From assembly GCA_025356765.1 (NCBI GenBank), contig JANXRO010000077.1:1-15755 (forward strand): a DNA stretch of 15,755 bases, read 5' to 3'. The notes below the pieces were generated by a model. The model saw only the letters and a list, made by a program, of their open reading frames with translations, made no database searches and was not told the DNA's origin. Shown one piece after another: positions 8,123-14,629 of the stretch (the first letter of the stretch is position 1; every line of letters starts with the position of its first letter). The position numbers and the translations under genes are program-made. Source of the stretch: Hyphomicrobiales bacterium (GTDB lineage Bacteria > Pseudomonadota > Alphaproteobacteria > Rhizobiales > Aestuariivirgaceae).

Positions 8123-9629
8123 TTTTCTTTTTCGCTTTTTTTGGTGTTGCGGGCTCAACTTCACCAAGATATATTTTAAGCGCCTCAACTTCATCGCGCT
8201 TCATATGCAAACCCAGTTTTGAACGCCGCCACAAAATATCATCCGAGGTTCGCGCAAATTCTTCGCGTTTTAAATAATCAACTTCCGCAGCAGACAACGG
8301 CCCAAAGCTCTGCCCAAGGTCAGATGCGAAACGCGCATCCTTTAAAAACATTTCCATCCGGGTGCCATAGGCCCTGAACATGCGTTCAATATTTTGCGGT
8401 TTTAAGAATGAATATTTCCGTTGCTGCGTTTGTAAATAAGTGCCCACATCATAATAATTCATGCCACCCGGAAATTTGGCACTGGCCGTCCACGTGGCTT
8501 TTGCCTTTGGAAAAAATGGAACAAGTTTCGCCAACGCGGCCTCTGCCAACTTGCGTGATGTTGTAATTTTGCCGCCGAAAATTGAAAGCATGGGTGCTTG
8601 GCCGCTTTCACCTTCAAGCTTTAAAACATAATCGCGCGTGGCTGATTTTGCATCCGACGCGCCGTCATCATAAAGCGGCCTAACGCCAGAATAGCTCCAA
8701 CGGATCATTTCGCGCGTCAATGGACGTTTGAAATATGCGCCAACCGCTTTCAGCAGATAGTCGGTTTCATCGTCAGTAATTTGCATCGGGCCGGGCTCTC
8801 CCTGATAATCCAGATCAGTTGTTCCGATTAAGGTGAACTGGCCTTCATAGGGAATTGCAAATTCAATACGCCCATCGCTGTTTTGAAAAATATAACATTT
8901 GTCGTGGTCATAAAGCCTATCCACCACAATATGGCTGCCTTTCACCATACGCACTTTGGCGGCTTCATTTTGCTTCACCACATTGGCCAGCACTTCGCCA
9001 ACCCATGGCCCCGCCGCATTCACCAGTGCTTTGGCACTAATCACTTCCGATTTTCCATCGCCCGAAACTGTAATGGCCCAACGATCATTCATGCGTTCTG
9101 CGTGGGTGCATTTCGTCCGTGTACGGATAACAGCACCCTTTGCCACTGCGTCAACCGCAGAAAGCGCCACCAGCCGCGCGTCGTTCACCCAACAATCTGA
9201 ATATTCCCAACCGAAATGAAACTCTTCGCGCAAGGGAAGCCCCGTTTCATCTTTGGTGAAATCAACGCTGCGTGTGCCCGGCAAAATTTTGCGGCCACCC
9301 AAATTGTCATAGAGAAGAAGGCCAAGGCGAATAAGCCAACGAGGCCGCAACCCTGCGTGATGCGGCAAAATAAATCGCAATGGCCAAATGATATGCGGCG
9401 CGGCATTCAGAAGAACTTCGCGTTCCATCAGCGCCTCCCGCACCAAACGAAATTCATAATATTCCAAATAGCGCAAGCCACCATGAATAAGCTTGGTAGA
9501 GGCAGATGATGTGCCCGAGGCCAAATCATTCTGTTCAACCAGATAAACTGAAAGGCCGCGCCCGGCGGCATCACGCGCAATGGCACAACCGTTAATTCCG
9601 CCACCAATGATAAGAAGATCATAAATCAA
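8115..9629 (-). CDS. glpD: Aerobic glycerol-3-phosphate dehydrogenase GlpD
   Basis: GlpD is a membrane-associated FAD enzyme that oxidises glycerol-3-phosphate to DHAP and passes electrons to quinone. The 504-residue product begins MIYDLLIIGGGINGC with the FAD-binding GxGxxG, then ARDAAGRG, LASGTSSASTKLIHGGLRYLE, APHIIWPLRF, TLIGTTDLDYQG and SYSGVRPLYDDG, all typical. The start is TTG at 9629. Family proteins begin at this point, AGGA (9638-9641 on the other strand) lies 8 bases upstream, and no in-frame ATG occurs until far into the conserved region. Upstream in-frame TTG codons (to 9668) lack such a site. The C-terminus is unusually basic (KKAKKKNA). It heads a two-gene operon with glpK. 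Confidence 0.96.
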   Translation of the reverse strand: MIYDLLIIGGGINGCAIARDAAGRGLSVYLVEQNDLASGTSSASTKLIHGGLRYLEYYEFRLVREALMEREVLLNAAPHIIWPLRFILPHHAGLRPRWLIRLGLLLYDNLGGRKILPGTRSVDFTKDETGLPLREEFHFGWEYSDCWVNDARLVALSAVDAVAKGAVIRTRTKCTHAERMNDRWAITVSGDGKSEVISAKALVNAAGPWVGEVLANVVKQNEAAKVRMVKGSHIVVDRLYDHDKCYIFQNSDGRIEFAIPYEGQFTLIGTTDLDYQGEPGPMQITDDETDYLLKAVGAYFKRPLTREMIRWSYSGVRPLYDDGASDAKSATRDYVLKLEGESGQAPMLSIFGGKITTSRKLAEAALAKLVPFFPKAKATWTASAKFPGGMNYYDVGTYLQTQQRKYSFLKPQNIERMFRAYGTRMEMFLKDARFASDLGQSFGPLSAAEVDYLKREEFARTSDDILWRRSKLGLHMKRDEVEALKIYLGEVEPATPKKAKKKNA

Positions 9630-9637
9630 AATCAAAA

Positions 9638-9641
9638 TCCT
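9638..9641 (-). promoter_or_regulatory. Ribosome binding site deciding the glpD TTG start
   Basis: AGGA on the minus strand lies 8 bases before the TTG at 9629. An alternative TTG six bases earlier would be only 2 bases from it. The leader around the start is a small tandem repeat of GATTTT, which creates several TTG codons in frame. Confidence 0.5.
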
Positions 9642-9643
9642 GT

Positions 9644-9659
9644 TTGCAACACTGTGCAA
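9644..9659. repeat. Short inverted repeat in the glpD leader
   Basis: TTGCA and TGCAA are separated by 6 bases, immediately upstream of the glpD ribosome site. This could be an operator half-site pair or a small leader hairpin. It has the same 5-6-5 geometry as the repeat at 9687-9702. Its significance is not established. Confidence 0.2.
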
Positions 9660-9686
9660 CGCTGGCAAAATAATTTCCAGTGAAAA

Positions 9687-9702
9687 TCAAACTATTATTT
9701 GA
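9687..9702. repeat. Short inverted repeat between glpD and the asparaginase gene
   Basis: TCAAA and TTTGA flank 6 AT-rich bases in the 115-base divergent region. This is a possible operator for either gene. No known regulator consensus was recognised. Confidence 0.2.
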
Positions 9703-9744
9703 ATGGCCTTGTTTTGCTTGGTTTGCCCGCGCTAAGCATATCCC

Positions 9745-10719
9745 ATGATAAATCCGGTGATTGCAAATGTGTTTCGTGGTGCCATTGTGGAAAGCAGTCA
9801 TCGCGGGGCCTTTGCTGTGGTCAATTTGCAAAAGCAGATTGTTGCGCAATCTGGAGATATTCAAACTCCTATTTTCCCACGCTCCGCCATTAAAGCATTC
9901 CAATGCCTGCCGTTGATTGAAAGTGGCGGGGCCGCCCGTTTTAAATTGAACGATGAGGAAATTGCTCTGTGTTGCTCCTCTCACAATGGCGAGGCGGAAC
10001 ATGTTCGCGTGGCCCATTCGATTTTGCAAAAAGCCGGTTGCGATGAAATGTCTTATGAATGTGGCGCGCATATGCCTTCATCGAAGGAAGCAACCTTTGA
10101 ACTGGTGCGCGAAGGCAAACAGCCCCGCCAAATTCATAACAATTGTTCAGGCAAACATGCAGGCATGTTGGCTCTGGCCACTCATCTGGGAATAGCGTCG
10201 AAAGACTATGTCAAGGTTGAACACGGTGTTCAGCGCAAGGTGGCCGAAATATTGCAGCGTTATTGCGAGGTTAATATCGCCGATGCTCCAATGGGCATTG
10301 ACGGGTGCTCGGTTCCCAATTGGGCCATGCCCCTTCACAATACGGCATTGGGCTTTGCCAAACTTTGCGACACTCAAAACCAAGCTGCGGCGTGGATCAT
10401 TCGTGCGGCTCGTTCCCACCCGTTTATGATTGCCGGCACGAACAGGTTTGACACAAAGGTGATGCAAGCCGTTCCTCGCCTTTTCATTAAAGTTGGAGCT
10501 GAGGGCGTGTTCTGCGGTTGCATCCCTCATGCCGGCCTGGGCTTTGCCCTCAAGTGCGATGATGGTGCAACGCGTGGCGCAGAAGTTGCAGTGGCAAAAG
10601 CTTTGGCGGAACTTGATGTTTGGACGTCAGAAGAAAAGCAAATTCTGTTGAATTTTGCTTCAGAACAGTTGACCAATTGGCGCAAAATAGCTGTCGGCCA
10701 AATATCGGCTCAATCATAG
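9745..10719 (+). CDS. Rhizobium etli-type asparaginase (PF06089)
   Basis: The product hydrolyses L-asparagine to aspartate and ammonia. It is unrelated to the E. coli AnsA/AnsB enzymes. The 324-residue protein starts NPVIANVFRGAIVES. It keeps the residues I recall as catalytic or metal-binding in the R. etli enzyme with an offset of one: Ser47 and Lys50 in FPRSAIKA, Ser79 in CCSSHNGE, Cys134 in NNCSGKHAG, and Asp186 and Cys188 in GIDGCSVPN. A further conserved Lys lies in KVGAEGVFCG (Lys249). It is shorter than the 367-residue R. etli enzyme, but the family hallmarks are complete. The start ATG has no evident Shine-Dalgarno. The gene is divergent from glpD, with no transporter or aspartase gene nearby. 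Confidence 0.92.
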   Translation: MINPVIANVFRGAIVESSHRGAFAVVNLQKQIVAQSGDIQTPIFPRSAIKAFQCLPLIESGGAARFKLNDEEIALCCSSHNGEAEHVRVAHSILQKAGCDEMSYECGAHMPSSKEATFELVREGKQPRQIHNNCSGKHAGMLALATHLGIASKDYVKVEHGVQRKVAEILQRYCEVNIADAPMGIDGCSVPNWAMPLHNTALGFAKLCDTQNQAAAWIIRAARSHPFMIAGTNRFDTKVMQAVPRLFIKVGAEGVFCGCIPHAGLGFALKCDDGATRGAEVAVAKALAELDVWTSEEKQILLNFASEQLTNWRKIAVGQISAQS

Positions 10720-10940
10720 CCATTGCCAACCCACAACAAAGGTGGGCAACAAAGTGGTGTTTACTCGGTTAAGCTGCGGCCCGTGGGCATCAGGCCCGAT
10801 AGACATGAAAAAAATTAGCCTTATACGGGACGGTCGTCATCACCACCACATCGTTGTCCATGACCAATGCGTTCCATGAGGCCGCATCTCAAAAAAATGT
10901 CCTGCCAATTTCGCCGTATTTGCAAAACTCTTCCGGCGCT
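10720..10940. other. Gene-free stretch with possible RNA structure
   Basis: This 221-base gap lies between the convergent asparaginase and lipoprotein genes and is the longest non-coding stretch in the window. It contains a small hairpin (CCCAC and GTGGG around 7 bases, 10730-10746) and the long inverted repeat listed separately. It also has a GGGC/GCCC hairpin near 10785-10797 and two runs of seven A on the plus strand (10808-10814, 10891-10897). No convincing intrinsic terminator was found for either flanking gene: hairpins and T-runs are not adjacent. I did not recognise a known RNA family. Confidence 0.5.
10743..10860. repeat. Imperfect 17-base inverted repeat, possible closing stem of a structured RNA
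   Basis: Left arm TGGGCAACAAAGTGGTG (10743-10759) and right arm CACCACATCGTTGTCCA (10844-10860) match at 14 of 17 positions as inverted copies, separated by 84 bases. As RNA, either strand gives 15 pairs when one G-U pair is counted, so the strand cannot be decided. The interior has a small GGGC/GCCC hairpin. It could be a small RNA, a 3' UTR structure shared by the two convergent genes, or chance. Confidence 0.3.
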
Positions 10941-11447
10941 TCACTCAGCTTGCAGTTTAATATTTGCGATTGGCAAATGTTTCAAAAGTGCATCAAATCC
11001 AGAGCGCCCAAATTTTGGTTCAATGAAGCAATCGTCTTTTTTAAAGCGAATGCCTGCAATATTTTGCTTTTTCAAATAATCACACGTTAACAAATAAAGA
11101 AATATCTCTTTCCCGTGGGGCGAAACCAGCGTGTAAACATAAGTGCCCTTGCCTTCATCAAATTGCATCACATAATTTCCATCACGCAATGCAATAAATT
11201 CAGCAGTGGCAGAGTCTTTGCCATTCGAAACTTTATAGTGATGAGACACGGGCTCAAACACCATGCTATCCGGGCTTTTTTTCCACGATAATTTATCCAA
11301 CTCATAACTGGCATAGCGTTGTTTTTTGTTGCCGAGAAGCAAAACACCATCAGCGTCTTTGAACAATGGCGTTGTTGATTGAAGAACACACCCATCCAAC
11401 GTAGCGGCCACTAAAATCAGAAGAAATATGCGATAAAATTTGGCCAT
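10941..11447 (-). CDS. Putative lipoprotein of unknown function
   Basis: This 168-residue protein has a type II signal peptide: Lys3 and Arg6, a hydrophobic core FLLILVAATL, and the lipobox L17-D18-G19-C20. Val follows the Cys, so there is no aspartate retention signal and outer-membrane sorting is likely. The mature part is polar and probably beta-rich, with charged segments such as KKSPDSMVFEPVSHHYKV, a YVYTLV strand, and a Cys pair (TCDYLKK and KDDCFIEP) that could form a disulfide. I did not recognise the family. The ATG at 11447 is preceded by a good AAAGGAAAA site; an upstream in-frame extension has no signal-peptide logic. It is divergent from the HerA-like gene across 55 bases. Confidence 0.8.
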   Translation of the reverse strand: MAKFYRIFLLILVAATLDGCVLQSTTPLFKDADGVLLLGNKKQRYASYELDKLSWKKSPDSMVFEPVSHHYKVSNGKDSATAEFIALRDGNYVMQFDEGKGTYVYTLVSPHGKEIFLYLLTCDYLKKQNIAGIRFKKDDCFIEPKFGRSGFDALLKHLPIANIKLQAE

Positions 11448-11502
11448 GGATTTTCCTTTCAAACAGAATAAGACATATTGAACACGTCGAACAGGATTAA
11501 AT

Positions 11503-12912
11503 ATGGCAGATGCAGGCATCTATTTGGGCAAGGGCGATAATGCTGAATATCTGTTTCTCAGCATGGCCAATCGCCATGGTTTGATAACCGGAGCAACAGG
11601 CACGGGCAAAACTGTTACGCTGCAAATCATGGCCGAGGCTTTTTCCAAACAAGGTGTTCCGGTTTTTGCTGCCGATATTAAAGGTGATCTTTCTGGCATT
11701 TCCCAACCGGGCAGGACTGATTCAAATCAGGCAACAAGGGCCGCACAGATTGGCTTGAAACCTTACACGCTTGAAGCAACGCCAACGATGTTTTGGGATG
11801 TGTTCGGCGAACAAGGCCACCCCATTCGCACGACTATTATCGAAATGGGCCCGTTGATGATTTCGCGTCTGCTTGGGCTTTCTGGTGCCCAAGAAGGCGC
11901 TTTGAATATTGCCTTTAAAATTGCTGATAAAGAGGGCTTGGCCCTGCTTGATTTGAAAGACCTGCGGGCTTTGTTGCAAGATTTAGGCAAGCGTGGGCCT
12001 TCAATCACAACTGAATATGGCAATGTAACAGCGGCAACAATCGGTGCCATTCAACGCCAGTTGATGGTGATTGAACAACAGGGCGGGGATAGATTTTTTG
12101 GGGAGCCAGCTTTGGACATCAAAGATTTTATGCGAACCACTGCGGATGGTCGTGGCTATGTCAACATAATTGCAGCTGATAGGCTTGTAACCTCGCCATT
12201 GCTTTATGCTACATTTTTACTTTGGCTTTTGTCTGATCTTTTTCAATCTTTGCCCGAGGTGGGCGATGTTGCCGTTCCCAAATTGGTGTTCTTTTTTGAT
12301 GAGGCTCATCTGCTGTTTGCCGATGCGCCTTCAGGATTGTTGCAACAGATATCGCAAACTGTAAAACTCATTCGCTCAAAAGGTGTTGGAATTTATTTTG
12401 TCACGCAAAACCCTTTGGATATTCCAGACGCTGTTTTGGCCCAGTTGGGCAATCGCGTTCAACATGCTTTGCGGGCTTACACGCCGAGAGATTTAAAGGC
12501 CGTGCAAGTGGCTGCATCCACATTCAGGCCAAACCCAAAGTTTGATACGGCAAAGGTTATCTCTGAACTGGCAAAAGGCGAAGCGCTGGTTTCAGTGCTT
12601 GATCCTAAAGGTGTTCCCACCATTGTTGATCGCACTTTGATCCGGCCGCCTTCGGGCCAGCTTGGGCCAGTAACGCCAGACCAACGTAAAGCCACAATTG
12701 CTGCTTCCCCAGTTGCGGGCAAATATGAAGGGATGATTGATCGAGAATCTGCCTATGAAATGCTGGCTTCGCGCGCATCCATGGCAGCCACCGAAAAGGC
12801 TGTCACCAATGTCGCAACAACAATTGTGAAGCAAGTTGGCTATTCCGTTGCCCGCCAATTGGGCAATGCTTTGGTACGGGGTCTGTTGGGTGGATTATCC
12901 CGTGGCCGCTGA
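11503..12912 (+). CDS. HerA/YjgR-like ATPase (DUF853)
   Basis: This 469-residue P-loop ATPase belongs to the HerA-FtsK superfamily, YjgR branch (E. coli YjgR about 500 residues). The opening GIYLGKGDNAEYLFLSMANR is typical of the branch. Walker A is GATGTGKT (residues 30-37), followed by VFAADIKGDLSGI. Walker B is LVFFFDEAHLLF, with Asp266 and Glu267. The sensor-like block YFVTQNPLDIPD and the arginine-containing LGNRVQHALRAYTPRDLKAV follow. The C-terminus is glycine-rich (GLLGGLSRGR). HerA proper works with the nuclease NurA in DNA end resection; YjgR-type proteins lack such a partner and their role is unknown to me. No NurA, SIR2 or nuclease gene adjoins. AGGA lies 6 bases before the ATG. 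Confidence 0.93.
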   Translation: MADAGIYLGKGDNAEYLFLSMANRHGLITGATGTGKTVTLQIMAEAFSKQGVPVFAADIKGDLSGISQPGRTDSNQATRAAQIGLKPYTLEATPTMFWDVFGEQGHPIRTTIIEMGPLMISRLLGLSGAQEGALNIAFKIADKEGLALLDLKDLRALLQDLGKRGPSITTEYGNVTAATIGAIQRQLMVIEQQGGDRFFGEPALDIKDFMRTTADGRGYVNIIAADRLVTSPLLYATFLLWLLSDLFQSLPEVGDVAVPKLVFFFDEAHLLFADAPSGLLQQISQTVKLIRSKGVGIYFVTQNPLDIPDAVLAQLGNRVQHALRAYTPRDLKAVQVAASTFRPNPKFDTAKVISELAKGEALVSVLDPKGVPTIVDRTLIRPPSGQLGPVTPDQRKATIAASPVAGKYEGMIDRESAYEMLASRASMAATEKAVTNVATTIVKQVGYSVARQLGNALVRGLLGGLSRGR

Positions 12913-12920
12913 TTCAAGAT

Positions 12921-12932
12921 CACAAAATTGTG
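12921..12932. repeat. Palindrome upstream of msrA
   Basis: CACAA and TTGTG are separated by two bases, giving a 12-base palindrome centred about 70 bases before the msrA start and just upstream of its predicted promoter. It may be an operator. No regulator consensus was recognised. Confidence 0.2.
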
Positions 12933-12943
12933 TGCGCGTTTGA

Positions 12944-12974
12944 TTGGCGCAAAAAACGTTGCCGCGCATATAAT
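12944..12974 (+). promoter_or_regulatory. Predicted msrA promoter
   Basis: A perfect TATAAT (12969-12974) lies 22 bases before the msrA ATG. The best upstream box is TTGGCG (12944-12949), four of six to consensus with a long 19-base spacer, so the -35 is weak. It would give msrA its own start separate from the HerA-like gene 83 bases upstream. Confidence 0.35.
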
Positions 12975-12995
12975 AGTGATAAATGGAGATTTGAT

Positions 12996-13631
12996 ATGTA
13001 TAGACTTTTTTCGGCATTGATATTTGGTGTTTTGGTTTCACCAACGTTTGCCCCCACTGAAGCTTTGGCCAAGCCCGAAACTGCCGTTTTCGCAGGCGGT
13101 TGTTTTTGGTGCGTTGAATCAGATTTTGATAAGGTCAAAGGGGTCACGTCCACAACATCAGGTTATGCTGGTGGCACGATGAAAAACCCAACCTATCGCA
13201 ACCATGAGGGAAACCAAGAAGCGGTTAAAGTTGAATTTGACAACGAGGTTGTAAGCTATGCTGACCTGGTTGCACGGTTTTTGCGATCAACCGATGTGGT
13301 GGACGCAGGCGGCCAATTCTGTGATCGTGGGGATGCCTATATCTCAGCAATTTTTACAATGAGTGATGAACAACAAAAAACTGCTGAAGCTGCAAAGGCC
13401 GAAGCGGAAAAAGCGCTCGGTCAAAAAATTGTAACGCCCATTAAACCTTTCACCACATTCGGCGACGCCGAAGATTATCATCAGAATTACTATCTCGGTC
13501 AAAATCGCGTGCTCACGCGTTTTGGTTGGATCAAGCAAGCCGATGCCTATGAAAAATATCGCGAAGGCTGCGGGCGCGATGAGCGGGTGAAGGAACTTTG
13601 GGGCAAAGCGGCTTACACGCTGGGGCGCTAG
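12996..13631 (+). CDS. msrA: Peptide methionine sulfoxide reductase MsrA, exported
   Basis: MsrA reduces methionine-S-sulfoxide in proteins. The 211-residue product begins with a signal peptide: Arg3, a hydrophobic core LFSALIFGVLVS, and a likely cleavage after ALA at residue 25. This places the enzyme in the periplasm. The catalytic motif AGGCFWC (nucleophile Cys36) follows directly. Then come SGYAGG, TYRNHEGNQEAVKVEFD, GGQFCDRGDAYISAIF, and GDAEDYHQNYY, with a further Cys in YREGCGRDE that may act in recycling. The start chosen is the ATG with GGAG 8 bases upstream; the frame runs further upstream, but that part is not family-like. No MsrB or thioredoxin-like partner is adjacent. The stop overlaps the convergent metallohydrolase gene by 4 bases. 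Confidence 0.95.
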   Translation: MYRLFSALIFGVLVSPTFAPTEALAKPETAVFAGGCFWCVESDFDKVKGVTSTTSGYAGGTMKNPTYRNHEGNQEAVKVEFDNEVVSYADLVARFLRSTDVVDAGGQFCDRGDAYISAIFTMSDEQQKTAEAAKAEAEKALGQKIVTPIKPFTTFGDAEDYHQNYYLGQNRVLTRFGWIKQADAYEKYREGCGRDERVKELWGKAAYTLGR

Positions 13632-14629
13632 ATAATTTCATCTTCGTCTGGTGTTGCCTGAATTGAACCACGCGATTTCGGCTTTAGCCGCGCGATGTGA
13701 AACAGCGCATCGCCGCGGTTGACGATTGGCAAATTGGTTCGGCCAATAACAATTCCATCATCTTCAGCCACAATCGCAACCGGGTTTTCTCCCAACGGCC
13801 CGGTGATAACGCCCACTTCCTCGCCGCCGCCCACACGGTCTCCCACGCGACGCAATGAATGTAATATGCCGCCTTCAGGTGCGCGCAACCATGCGCTTGA
13901 TGAGCTGTGAATGGTTGTGACATGTGCGCCGATCATGGGCGCTTCATCAATCATGCCCATGTGTTTCATTAATCGCAGTGTGCCCTTCACTGCGGCTTCA
14001 ATGGCGGCCTCGTCAAAACGCAAAGCCTCTCCGCCTTCATAAAGCAAAAGCTGCACGCCAGCGCCCCGCGCCGCTTGCCTTAAGCTGCCATCACGAAGTT
14101 TGGATGTTAAAATAACCGGCGGCGCAAAGGCCTCGGCCAATGTCATCAGGGCCTTATCATCGGGCGCCACACGAATTTGCGGCAAGTTGGTGCGATGTAG
14201 TGCTGCTGTGTGATAATCAACACCAAAATTTGCGCGGGCCACAACTTCAGTAAAAAACAAATCTGCCAAAAGCGAAGCAAGCGAACCCCGATCAGAACCG
14301 GGGAAGGAACGATTAAGATCGCGCCTGTCTGGCATATATCGGGCGTGATTTAAAAATCCAAAACTGTTGACAATAGGCACCGCCAAAATTGTGCCGTGAA
14401 GTTCAACCCCGTGCAGCGCCGCAAGAACGCGCCTGATAATTTCAACGCCTTGAATTTCATCGCCGTGAATAACGCCAGACATAAAAAAACAAGGCCCAGG
14501 TTCAGCGCCATTCAACACATGCACGGGAAGATTAAGCCTTGTGCTATTTGCCAAAACTGAAACTTCCAGCGCAATGGTTTGAGCCTCACCGGGGTTAATG
14601 CGAGTGCCGCCAAGTTCGAAAGCACTCAT
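13628..14629 (-). CDS. Succinylglutamate desuccinylase/aspartoacylase-like (M14) metallohydrolase
   Basis: This 333-residue zinc hydrolase belongs to the AstE/AspA branch of the M14 carboxypeptidase fold. The zinc ligands are seen in GVIHGDE (His55, Glu58) and VDYHTA (His140). DLNRSFPG (Asn106, Arg107) is the substrate-carboxylate signature, and LLYEGG (Glu198) is the probable general base. Residues about 245-315 look like a barrel-sandwich (biotinyl/lipoyl-like) domain: WLRAPEGGILHSL, GDRVGGGEEVG and VAEDDGIVIG, without a modifiable Lys. The tail is acidic (TPDEDEII). Its start overlaps the rimK stop (ATGA), so it is the third gene of that unit. It is unlikely to be true AstE of arginine catabolism, since no ast genes are present. 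Trimming of RimK-added glutamates or an N-acyl amino acid substrate is inference. Confidence 0.9.
   Translation of the reverse strand: MSAFELGGTRINPGEAQTIALEVSVLANSTRLNLPVHVLNGAEPGPCFFMSGVIHGDEIQGVEIIRRVLAALHGVELHGTILAVPIVNSFGFLNHARYMPDRRDLNRSFPGSDRGSLASLLADLFFTEVVARANFGVDYHTAALHRTNLPQIRVAPDDKALMTLAEAFAPPVILTSKLRDGSLRQAARGAGVQLLLYEGGEALRFDEAAIEAAVKGTLRLMKHMGMIDEAPMIGAHVTTIHSSSSAWLRAPEGGILHSLRRVGDRVGGGEEVGVITGPLGENPVAIVAEDDGIVIGRTNLPIVNRGDALFHIARLKPKSRGSIQATPDEDEII

Noticed and set aside
10730..10746. Intrinsic terminator after the asparaginase gene
   Set aside because: A 5-base stem is present but no T-run follows. The T-runs on the minus strand (10808-10814, 10891-10897) likewise lack an adjacent stem.
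10805..10879. His operon leader peptide/attenuator
   Set aside because: The His run is only four codons long, no his gene lies downstream and no terminator/antiterminator pair is evident.
10854..11090. 78-codon plus-strand frame beginning in the gap and running antisense to the lipoprotein gene
   Set aside because: It has no Shine-Dalgarno and no family resemblance, and most of it lies opposite a gene with a clear signal peptide and a good ribosome site.
11503..12912. HerA-like ATPase as part of an anti-phage system (HerA with SIR2, DUF4297 or NurA)
   Set aside because: Neighbours are a lipoprotein and msrA; no nuclease or NADase gene adjoins, and the protein fits the common chromosomal YjgR/DUF853 branch.
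13628..14629. True AstE of the arginine succinyltransferase pathway
   Set aside because: No astA, astB, astC or astD gene is nearby and the gene is tied by overlap to rimK, so a general AstE/AspA-family call is safer.
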